From NCBI GenBank assembly GCA_030278955.1, contig JAOANR010000008.1, positions 44,810,055-44,874,054 of the forward strand: a DNA stretch of 64,000 bases, written 5' to 3'. This stretch comes from Hygrophila difformis (lineage: Eukaryota > Streptophyta > Magnoliopsida > Lamiales > Acanthaceae). The position numbers and the translations under genes are program-made. Below, piece after piece: positions 11,077-21,422 of the stretch. Under the pieces are notes generated by a model, which saw nothing but the letters and a program-made list of their open reading frames with translations, ran no database searches and was not told the origin of the DNA. Position 1 is the first letter of the stretch; every line of letters begins with the position of its first letter.

Positions 11077-12582
11077 GTAAGTCTGATCCATTCGTCTCTT
11101 ACGTTTTGATTCGAAAACGAATCCTCACTTCATCTCTTTCTTTCCTACACCCAGAATCGGATCTAGAACGAAGAACCCGACAAACGGATGAGATAAACGG
11201 TGGACTGGAAGCCACGCCTTCGAATCGACGAACCCGGACGATGGTAAATCTGTAAGTTAATACTTACATGGTTTTGGGAGTAATTAAAACACTTTAATCT
11301 AAAGGTTTAACCAAGAATTCGAAAATCTGTCAACACGAAATCTTTACCGGTGCAGTGTTTTTGCACGATTTTTCAAACCCTTAAAATTCTTCAAATGAGA
11401 AAACTTAAAACACGAAAAACGTTCCTAAAACTTAGATCTATCTCCTGTAAAAATTTCAGAATTTTTCGTGATGTTTTGATATATGAAATCGACCTGGAAC
11501 CGGACTGTTTTAATTTCAATCTTGAATTTCTTGACAGAACTTAGGTCCGAACTTGTAGGCATTTTTGACATTAGTTCTAAGCGGATTCAGAACTTTAGCC
11601 GAACATGAAAGTTGTAGATAATTATCTTAGGTATTGCTCTGTAAAATTTCATCAAATTTGATGTTAAATTGCTATGGTAGATCTTGAAATTTTGAAACTG
11701 CTGTGCAGAGAATTCGGACAGATTGTTATCCTGTTAAAAGTTGACGTTTTTCTCTTACTTCCGTATCTTGGATCGAAACACTTAAAACATGAAACTTGTT
11801 CATCTCTATGTTTCGAGTCACTGGTAAAATTTTAGAATTTTCGGACATAAATCTGTTTTTTAATGAATTTTAGAGTAAACAGTGATTTACCGGAGTCAAA
11901 TCTTGATATCTTGTTGAAAAGGTAAAATTAGCCTTTAAGGTTAAAACGAGTCGAAATCTCTTTTTAAATAAATTAAGTGGAATCAGAATTTTGAAAATAA
12001 ATCCCCTTACAAACTTGATCAATTAAAATTAGGGGAGAGTGCTCTGCAGAGTGCCCCCTAACTATTCACTTCGTGCCTTTATGGACGATGGTGACCCTGC
12101 GCGAAAATTACATTGCCAAAACGGCATGAGAAAATGGCCTACACTCTCGAGAATATCCACATGGGTTTCCCGAGGCTCCGGAGTGGTACTGGGTATGGCG
12201 GATACGGCTGCGGCCGCCGGGCTACCGGCTAAATTTGACGAGATTGCATTGCAATCGTGAAATACTTGAAATTGTTAAATATTGGGTGTAAGGGGGAATT
12301 AAACTAAATTATTTTTATTGTCCCTTTAAATTTATTTAAATGCTTTATTTAAATCAATTATGGTCTTTATTTTAAATCAAGTGAAATGTGTTGTTAAATA
12401 GAGCCATGAATTAAATTATGCAAATTAGTTAGTTGGTCGAATTAAATTAAACTATATGTGATTTATTATTATCATGTTTTCTTTAAATGTTAAGTAAATG
12501 ACTTTTAAACCCTACGATCATGTCTGTGTTAACTTACTCAGCAAGTTTTGCTGACCAAACCATTAATTTCCTTTTCTTACAG
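11077..12582 (+). other. Predicted LTR intron in A
   Basis: A strong donor GTG/GTAAGT (GT at 11077-11078) lies downstream of the TATA box. The acceptor TTCTTACAG ends at 12582. A hairpin CAGCA/TGCTG (12539-12553) overlaps the branch-like CTGAC (12551-12555). S2 keeps all parts (donor 51189, hairpin 52639-52653, acceptor 52683). Only RNA data can show that it is spliced. Confidence 0.5.
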
Positions 12583-14507
12583 AGTATGTGGAATGAACAT
12601 GAGCACGTATATGCATGGTGTAACACCCGAGAAAAACAAATTCAAATTGTTTTGAACTACGTCATGACTTGATCCCTTCACAGGGTACGTAGGCAGCTTG
12701 GAAATCTAAATTCTAAGTTCAGTCACAAAATAAATCACAAAACGAAAACCTAACCAAAACCATCCTAACGTTAACTCGAAGAAAACTATTAAGAGGAATT
12801 GGAACTAATTTAACTAGACTAATTATTGCACGGAAATGTTACGAGCGTTAAACCCGAGCTCGTAACGAATTTAAGATAAAGAATTCGAACCGGAAACGAC
12901 CCGAGGAGTCGAGCCAACACGTAGACGATAGAAAACCGATAGAGAAAAGAAGAAAAGACCCGACGGACCACGCGGACCGCCGAACCGGCCGGTCCGGCCG
13001 CCACGCGCTCGCCGCGCGGCCACCGCACGGAAGAAGGAGACGCATCCCAGACTGGTCGCGCATGCTCCGCGCGGACATCCCTGTACGTGCGCGTCGCCAC
13101 CGCGCCAGAGGTGCAGGAGGTGTAAACTTTCCTTCCATGGCGATTTCCTTGCCAAAAATCCGATCCCTATCAATGGCAATCGGATCATAGCCTTAGGGAA
13201 GGCTGAAAGAGGATATTGGGGCGTCCTAATCCATAATCTCAGAGAAAACCTAAGTCATTCCCCTTCATTCTTCCTCTCCAAGCCAAAATCTCTTCGACTC
13301 CACTTTCCGGCGAGTATTCCGGCGACGACGGGACGACCGGGACAAGCCTCTGCTTCCTAGACCTTTGGTAAGTCATGATATAGTGTTTAGTTCGTCCATA
13401 AACCTTAAAAACTCGAATTCTAACCTCCTTCCCTTGGCTACGATTTCACGTCGGGGGACGAACAAAAAGCAATCGGAGAAGTTGGCCGTTCATCGCGACC
13501 TTAGACGTCCGGAAAGCCCTCACTTTGACCCTATTCTCTAACTAAGTAAGTTAAGACCTTACTCTTCAATTTTTGTGGTTTATTGTCGTTTAAATTAAAA
13601 GATGTAGACACGTAACCAAAATCGGTTTTCAAAAACCCTATTTTCGACCAATCTTAAAAACTCGCCTAAAACCCGACTTTCGGGAATTCAAACCGAAAAC
13701 TTTTCAACATAGATTTTGTTCATAAGACTCTAATCTACCTTGTGTCCAAATTTCAGACATTGACATAAAGATTTGTTATCCCAAATCGTACCGTAAAGTT
13801 TCTGTAATAAAACCGAACGTTTGAATTCTGGACAGATTTATTGACTCGACTTGATGCATATTTTTCACCCGTTTTTAGACCGATTCAAGTTTGCTTTTCT
13901 AAACAAAAGTTGTAGATAATTGTGTCTAGATTATGCATATAAAATTTTATGAATTTTGGAGTTTATTTGATATGTCAAACGGATGATTTCAGAACCTGTT
14001 TTAAATTGATTTTTGAATCCGCGCGTATGCAGCGTTTTGGTGTCAATTTTTGAACGTCTAAAATTCATTATTTCCGAAATCTTAAAACATGAAAGTTGTA
14101 CATTTAGGTGTTTTGTACATCCTGTAAAAATTTCGGAACAATTGGATTTAAAATGAATTTTTAATCGGCGTTGCACGAAACTGTGTCGGAATCAGTCCTT
14201 TGTACAGAAATCCCTTTCTGTAAAGAGCTCGAAAATTGACTCACTTCGAAACCTTATTTTCAAAAACTTAAAACATGAAAGTTGTTCGTATGTGTGTCCT
14301 TGAGCTACTGTGTAAATTTCAAAATTTTTTGGTTAAAAGATGAATTTTTAATTAAGAAAGGCGTAAACTGCGTCGAATCGGATTTTTCGAACTTGAGAAA
14401 ACTCGAACTACGAAACGCGATATCGAATACTTTGTAAAATTGAAATACGAACTTTCGAAAAATCCCGTTCGCTAGGCTGAGCCGATCGTCATGCTATCAT
14501 TATTTTT

Positions 14508-14695
14508 GAGATTGCCTCGTTAGTGGTCTCCTTACTATCTGAGATTGCCTCGTTAGTGATATCGCGCGCTGTGTTATTTGGATCGCCTCGTTAGTGGTCC
14601 TACTATCTTTGAGACTGCCTCGTTAGTGGTCTCCCATTTATTTGGACTGCCTCGTTAGTGGTCCTACGATTTGAGATTGCCTCGTTAGTGATCTC
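14508..14695 (+). repeat. Array of six covarying hairpins, B 5' LTR
   Basis: Six units about 33 bp apart each have a constant core TGCCTCGTTAGTG between complementary arms. The arms vary in register: GAGAT/ATCTC, GAGAC/GTCTC and GGAC/GTCC types. The array lies within the predicted LTR intron. Confidence 0.85.
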
Positions 14696-15002
14696 CCCGG
14701 TATGGTGTCCTCTTCTTAGTTTGCGGGATAAAATATAAAAGACTTGCGTCAGTGTTAATTATGCTTTAATTTTATTTACCATGTTTTAAATTATGCTTCT
14801 AAATTACGTTCTTAAATATTATGCTTTTAAATTACGCTTTTAAATTGAGTCCCTTAATTATGTATTCTCGTCTTGAATAAATTAATCATGTTCTTCCGCT
14901 GCGAGTAAACTATGAACTTTAATTTTAATATGCATGAAAAGTCTAACTTTTAAATTAAACACATGTAACCCCTTAAATTGTTTAGTTAGGGATTAACTTA
15001 CT

Positions 15003-15049
15003 CGGTATATTTTTATACTGATAAACCCGTTGTTATTTTTCTTTTATAG
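15003..15049 (+). promoter_or_regulatory. Branch-point hairpin and acceptor, B 5' LTR
   Basis: CGGTATA (15003-15009) pairs with TATACTG (15014-15020; one G-U pair) around TTTT. The 3' arm leads into CTGATAA, then a T-rich tract and TATAG ending at 15049. The donor at 13368 would give a 1682-nt intron. Confidence 0.5.
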
Positions 15050-15400
15050 AGTATGTCGAGTGACGCATGCACTTGCACTTGGGGGAAACTTTTATGAACA
15101 TTTTTATTCACTGCATTTTTACTACTGTTTTACCGGGCCTGTTGAACCCGAGGTTTGGCCGTGTTGGACTGTGGTTACTTTTCCGCTGCATTTACTCTAT
15201 TTTCGTGCATGGATGATTACCATTCCGTATTTTGAAATTTAGTATTATTATTTTCCGGACTCAATATTGAATTGTTTTTAAATCTTTTAAGTACCCATAA
15301 GCCTTGCATTTCCTTAATGAGCTCGGAGAAACCGTGTCTTGCTAGGAAGATGTGGCGGTGACATCCCGGCCTGGGTTATCAAATCCGGGGTGTTACAAGT

Positions 15401-15412
15401 TGGTATCAGAGC
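15401..15412 (+). promoter_or_regulatory. Primer binding site of B (tRNA-iMet)
   Basis: TGGTATCAGAGC lies three bases after the 5' LTR end, complementary to the 3' end of initiator Met tRNA. Confidence 0.95.
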
Positions 15413-15774
15413 CCGGAATATATTTTAAAGCTATTATTATAAATATTATTGTTAATATTATTATCATTATTTTGGTACCATTATTTTTAAATCCTAACAT
15501 TATTTTTAAACCTATCACTTTAAAACCACTAGCTTTACTTAGCCCAAAAATTTATTTTTCTGTAGCCTAATATTTTAGCAAAGAAAATATTAAATTTTTT
15601 GGTCCACTATAGAGGCCCAACTATTATTACTACCCACAAATTTATTTTAAAAACATGAAAAAATTAAAATTTTAATGGGGGAGGGAACTTGCATGTTGCA
15701 TGTAGATTTAAATTCATGCATATCTAATCTTGCCTAAAACATATTCTAACCTTAACCTACCTTGTTAACATTAG

Positions 15775-16301
15775 ATGGCTGCACCAAATGTGAACATGAT
15801 CAACCTACTAATGAGACTGATTGAAGCATACCTCGAATCCCCTCAAAACGTGAACAACTTCAGACTAAGGGTAGAACGAATGGAGGCTAACCTGGGCCAC
15901 CTAACTAATCTGGGGAAGCAGGGCATCAAGATATAACCCAACTCTAAATTCAAATCAATGAACTTCAGACCCGCGAGACTGAGGTTCGGACCCAGATTGA
16001 CGACGTAGAGACCCAAGCAGGGGTCTTGGGACATCAACTGCTTCATCTGAAGGATGACTTGCTCCCACATGCCCCTCTTGATCCGGGAGCTCCTCCTGTA
16101 GCCAGCCCCGTTGTTGATCCTGTCGCTGTCCCTGCAGCAGCCCAAACTCCAGTCGCTGTCTTCGATCCTGCTCTTGCTGCTGGGCCCAATTGGCCAGCAA
16201 GCCCAGTGTTCCATGGGCCCCTTGGCACGGGCACCATCGAGGCTTCGAGTGATGAGGATGACCCCATGGAGGACCCGACCACCTACCCTCCCCAGGCTTA
16301 G
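15775..16301 (+). pseudogene. Leader ORF of B (frameshifted)
   Basis: This is a homologue of the leader ORFs of A and C. ATG at 15775 opens a frame beginning MAAPNVNMINLLMRL. It resembles C up to about 15910, where one base is missing relative to C and the frame is lost; a later TAA replaces a glutamine-region codon. The distal frame (to TAG at 16301) retains a P/A-rich linker and the acidic end SSDEDDPMEDP. The function is unknown; a coiled-coil N-half and acidic tail are the only visible traits. Confidence 0.6.
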
Positions 16302-16732
16302 GGATTTTTGATACATTATTCCTATTGTTCTCTTTTCTATTTTCCCGAACTATTCTCAGCATTTTGATTCCTATCGCTTGTACCGAATAAAGTTCCTATT
16401 AAGCAATAAGTTCACAAGCATCTATTCTATACGCAGTCTTATGTTTTATTTCATTGAAACTCAACAAACCAAGGAACAAGACAACAATAAACAAGCAACA
16501 TATCTATATATATACTTAACAAATCGGCAAGGTACCTCGAACCCTAAATCCTAAAACCTAGGGTCTCAACGTTTCAGCCCTTATACCCTTAACGTAAACG
16601 ACTGAATAAATAAATACAAATCCTAACCAACTCTTGGTAGACATCGCTCGATTTCGTAAATCACTTTCTCCCAACACTCTATCAAATTCCCAGAACTCTA
16701 AACCTCCCTTGTGCCCGCATGGTGATAACAGG

Positions 16733-19700
16733 ATGGCACCTAGAGGACGACCCAAGACCTTCCCTACCACCCCCAACACCCGCGACACGCCAGGGCAACC
16801 CAATGAACAGGCACCTAACGTCGAGGCGCCAAACCCAGCAGGCCCGATGCCCAACCCTGCGGAAGGGCGAATGAGGAATATGGAGGAGCTATTGGTCGCA
16901 CTGGGAAATGCTTACATTAACCAGGGCGGAGCTGCCGCGTCACCAACGCCGGAAGCAAGGATCAATTACTTGGCTTCAGTAAACCCCTACCGACCTCCCT
17001 ACTATGTCGGGGAGGAAGATCCAGCTAAGCTCGAGGAATGGTTGAGGACCTTCGACAAATTACTGAATGCGGTGAGATGCCCGGAGGGGGATAAGGTTCA
17101 CGTGGCTTCGTACTATCTGGGCGGCGAGGCCGACGAATGGTGGCAAGCTACCCAGGGGAAACTTAGCGAAGAAGACGAACCTTACTCGTGGAACGAGTTT
17201 ATGGAGTTACTCCGGGAGCGCTTCTACCCAATGAGTACTAAGGCAGCATTGTACGAAGAGTTCTCATCCCTGAAACAAGGGAAAAATCTGTTCAAGAATA
17301 TTATGCTCGGTTTAAGGAGTTGGTGAGATTCGCGCCTCGGATGGTACCCACGGACGGGGAGAAGGCGCAGAAGTTCGAAATGGGATTGAACTTGTCAATT
17401 CGGGAGGTGATCACCGGAGTTAACTACCCGGACCTACAATCTGTCTACGATCGTGTGGTAGCAGTCGCACGTGTGCAACCGCTAAAGAGGAAGGCTGCTG
17501 GGGAATCTAGCCGAGGGGCACAAGGACCAGACAAAAGAAACCGGGACAATAGGACGGGCAACACTACTAGTGGGGACAACTTTCGGCGAGGTCCGAATGG
17601 GAATGTTCAAAACAACAATGGTGGGAATTTCAACCAAGGAGGACGAGTGCCACCGTGTCCGAGGTGTGGCAAGCCGCACATGGTGAGGAGATGTCCTCAG
17701 GTGGGCGAATGTTTCCGGTGCGGCCGTATTGGCCATAGGAGGGAGGAATGTCGGACCCGACTCGAGAACATCACAAAGAGAGAAGATTTGGTCACTGGAC
17801 CCAATGAGCCGTTCAACCAAGAAGGCAGGAACGACAACAATCAGGGATATCGACCTCCTCCGAATCCGAACCAGCGCCCTCCGAACCAGCAACAAAACGC
17901 TAATCCGAATCAGAACCAGCCGGCCAATCAAGGGAGGCCGATGGGGAGGTTGAACGTGATCAACCAGGCTGACATACCCGCGCAGAGTGATGTGATGGCA
18001 GGTACCTTTCATGTCCTAAGTACTCCACTTAGAGTTTTATTTGATTCCGGAGCCAGTTGTTCGATTATATCTTCGAAAGTTGTAGCCGAACTAGATCTAC
18101 CTAAGTGCGAGATGATTAGCTTAGGTATCCAACTGCCCTCTAGAGAAGTAATAGCATGCTCTAAGCGTTACAATGGAATACCTGTAGTAATAAAGAACGT
18201 ATCGCGAACTTGGTAGAGTTTAACGTAAGAGACTTTGACGTCATATTAGGGATGTATTGGCTAACCCGATATAAGGCCGTGATCGAATGCCAAAAGCAAA
18301 AGATCACGCTGTCAAAGAGTAGAGGGAAGAGAGTCATCTTCTACTCTCAACCCCCTAAGAAGTCTAACAAGATAGTCAACGCCCTCAAGTTATGTAGCCT
18401 AATGCGTAAGGTCTACGTGTTATATGCGTGCTACATTCATAACCTCGAAGCTGAAGGAGTCAAGATAGACAACATTCCGGTGGTAAGAGAATACCCGGAT
18501 GTGTTCCCTGAAGACGTTCCCGGCATGCCACCTGAGAGAGAGCTTGAATTCACCATAAATCTCATTCCGGGAACGGAACCTGTCTCAAAGGCTCCTTACC
18601 GCATGGCGCCACTGGAAATGAAGGAGCTAAAGGAGCAACTCGAGGAATTGTTGGGGAAAGGATATATTAGGCCGAGCATATCTCCATGGGGAGCACCGGT
18701 CTTGTTTGTTAAGAAGAAAGACGGGAGTTTGCGACTGTGTATTGACTATAGAGGACTTAATCAAGTCACTATCAAGAACAAGTACCCGCTGCCCAGGATC
18801 GAGGATTTGTTCGACCAACTGAAGGGAGCTACAGTGTTCTCCAAGATCGACCTGCGTTCCAGATATCACCAATTGCGAATCGCCGAGAAGGACATCCCAA
18901 AGACGGCGTTCAGGACTCGCTATGGACACTACGAGTTCACGGTGCTATCATTCGGGTTAACGAACGCCCCAGCGATGTTCATGAACCTCATGAACAACGT
19001 GTTTCAAGAACTACTAGATCAATGCGTGGTAGTGTTCATAGACGACATCTTAATCTACTCAAAGGGCGAGGAGGAACATTCCGAGCACTTACATAAGGTG
19101 CTAAGGATCTTACGAGTAAATCAACTGTATGGTAAGCTGTCCAAATGCGACTTCTGGCTAAAGGAAGTGGCATTTCTTGGGTATATCGTATCCGCCAGCG
19201 GGGTGGCAGTAGACCCGGCAAAGATCTCGGCAGTGACCGAGTGGGTGCCACCGAAGAATCCAATGGAGATAAGAAGCTTTCTTGGACTGGCAGGCTACTA
19301 GAGGCGGTTTGTAAAGGATTTCTCGAAAATCGCCCGCCTGTTGACTCAGCTGTTGAAGAAAGGGGTGAAGTACGACTGGACCAGCGAGTGTGAAGCCGCA
19401 TTTCAGGATCTGAAGAAACAATTTACCACGGCGCCAATATTGGCATTACTATCAGAGGATGGAGACTTCGAGGTGTACAGTGATGCCTCGAAGGAAGGAT
19501 TGGGATGCGTGCTAATGCAAGATCAAAGGGTTATAGCATACGCATCGCGCCAACTAAAACCACACGAGGAAAACTACCCGACGCACGACCTGGAATTGGC
19601 CGCGGTCGTGTTCGCCTTAAAGATTTGGAGACACTATCTCTATGGGCGAAGGTGTCGAATGTTCACCGACCATAAGAGCCTCAAGTACATATTCACGCAA

Positions 19701-21399
19701 AGAGAGCTGAATTTGAGGCAGAGAAGATGGTTGGAACTGATTAAGGATTATGACCTGGAGATCGCGTATCACGAAGGAAAGGCCAACGTCGTGGCCGACG
19801 CCTTGAGTCGAAAGACTCGACACGTTGCGAATTCACTTGTGATACCGGCCGAATTGTACAGAGACTTGGCGAAATTAAGTCTAGAACTGGTGCATCCTGG
19901 CACAGTAACCGAGGTCGTCAACGCGATGGTAGTGGGACCTACCATATTCGATGAGATACGACTCGCCCAACCGGGTGACGAGAAGTTGGAAGAAATAAGG
20001 AGGAGCATTGCCGAAGGAAAGGCAATGGATTTCAAAATTCATGAGGACGGAAGCATCCGCTTCAAAGGAAGGTGGTGTATACCACGAAAATCCGCGGATC
20101 TGAAGAAAAAGGTGATGGAGGAGGGTCATAATACCCCCTACTCGGTTCACCCTGGAGGGGACAAGCTGTACAAAGACCTGAAGAAGAACTATTGGTGGCC
20201 GAACATGAAGAGAGAGGTAGCCGAGTTGGTGGCAAGATGCTTTACCTGCCAAAAGGTCGGCAGTACGACAAAAACCCCTAGGATTAATGCAACCATTGGA
20301 GATCCCAAGCTGGGAATGGGATAGTATCTCAATGGATTTTGTTTCAGGGTTACCGCGCTCACCGAAGGGAATGAATAAAATCTGGGTGATTGTGGATAGG
20401 TTGACAAAGACTGCCATATTTATCCTAATGAAGGATACTTAGTCAATGAACCAACTGGCAAGGGCGTATGTCGACAACGTGGTACGCCGGCATGGGGTAC
20501 CACATGACATCATCTCGGATAGAGACAGTAGATTTGTCTCTCAGTTCTGGACCAAACTGCAAGAAGCTCTCGGTACGCAAATAAAGATGAGTGCCGCATT
20601 CCATCCCATGACGGATGGGCAAACGGAGCGAACGATCCAAACGCTGGAGGACATGCTGAGGGCTTGTGTGCTAGAATTTAAGAGAGGTTGGGAGCATCAC
20701 CTACCTTTGATCGAGTTCTCCTACAACAACAACTACCATGCTAGCATCGGCATGGCACCCTTCGAGGCACTGTATGGGCGTAAGTGCCGAAGTCCATTTA
20801 GCTGGGAGGAGAACGCTAAAACGGTGATAGTGGGACCACAACTTGTTGAGGACATGGCTCAACAAATCAAGGTCATCCAAGGGAAGATGAGAGCCGCTCA
20901 GGACCGGCAAAAGAGTTACGCGGACGTGAGACAAAAAGACTTGGAATTCCAAGTCGGCGATAAAGTCATGCTGAAGGTATCACCAATGAAGGGTGTGATG
21001 CGCTTCGGCAAACGAGGAAAACTGAGTCCACGGTACATAGGACCATATGAAATCCTGGAAAGAGTGGGAAATCTCGCTTATCGGCTAGCGTTGCCACCAC
21101 AATTTGCTCGTTTTCACAACGTGTTCCACATCTCCCAATTGAAGAAGTATGTGCACGATCCGACCCATGTGCTCCAACCGAAAGAAATTGAATTTGTGGA
21201 TGACTTGAGTTACGAGGAAGTTCCGGTGCGAATACTTGACACGAAAGAGAGAGTAACGAGGAGTAAGACCGTGGGGATGGTCAAGGTCCTTTGGTCTAAC
21301 CACGAGACGGAGACGGAGACGTGGGAATTGGAAGCCGACATGAGACAACGTTACCCTACCCTCTTCCAAGATGAACCGGCCACAGTTATGGGGACATAA
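16733..21399 (+). pseudogene. gag-pol: gag-pol of element B, broken
   Basis: The start MAPRGR at 16733 is shared with A and C. Frame breaks visible by comparison are: one base lost near 17283 in gag; about 7 bases lost near 18200 after the protease; TAG at 19299-19301 in RT; 2 bases lost near 20260 in integrase; and TAG at 20440-20442 replacing a tryptophan. Domains still visible are capsid (about 16990-17480), two zinc knuckles (about 17660-17760), protease LFDSGAS (about 18040), RT with FIDD (about 19040), RNase H (19460-19800), integrase HHCC and D,D,E (20125-20630) and a chromodomain-like tail (21215-21360). Some motif residues are also altered (GMYWL, SRYHQL). The pol stop is in the terminal hairpin. 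Confidence 0.93.
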
Positions 21400-21422
21400 C
21401 TGTATTCTTAAGGGGGGGAGGA
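21383..21422 (+). promoter_or_regulatory. Pol-stop hairpin and polypurine tract of B
   Basis: CAGTTATG and CATAACTG (21383-21402) form a perfect 8-bp stem containing the pol stop codon. It is followed by CTTAAGGGGGGGAGGA, which abuts the LTR start TGTAACACCC at 21423. B lacks the second (downstream) module found in A, C and D. Confidence 0.85.

Larger units (their letters stand above)
10158..12618 (+). repeat. 3' LTR of A, first part
   Basis: The start TGTCATACCCG is inferred from solo LTR S2 (50269), which has the same first bases directly after a target duplication. The LTR continues to the insertion point of B at 12618 and resumes at 24174, about 2.78 kb in all. It contains a relic second polypurine module (10350-10387), a TATA box (10929), a GC-rich block (about 10735-10810), a predicted intron (11077-12582) and AT-rich sequence. 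No gene is seen in it; short open frames are chance. Confidence 0.88.
12619..15397 (+). repeat. 5' LTR of element B
   Basis: The LTR runs from TGTAACACCC to GTGTTACA and precedes the primer site. It contains a GC-rich block (about 12955-13090), a donor TTG/GTAAGT (GT at 13368), a covarying hairpin array (14508-14695), a branch-point hairpin (15003-15020) and an acceptor (15049). Compared with the 3' copy it has an extra stretch near 12855-12895 that the 3' copy lacks. No TATA box is obvious. Short frames in it are not genes. Confidence 0.93.

Noticed and set aside
12819..13188. Frames of about 100 codons on the minus strand in the B LTR (also at 21652-22012, and plus strand 46087-46536, 57847-58224)
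   Set aside because: They are translations of the GC-rich block of B/C LTRs; overlapping frames and no domain.
14508..14695. CRISPR array
   Set aside because: Regular spacing and repeats superficially fit, but spacers are not unique, the repeats are imperfect hairpins, and the setting is a eukaryotic LTR.
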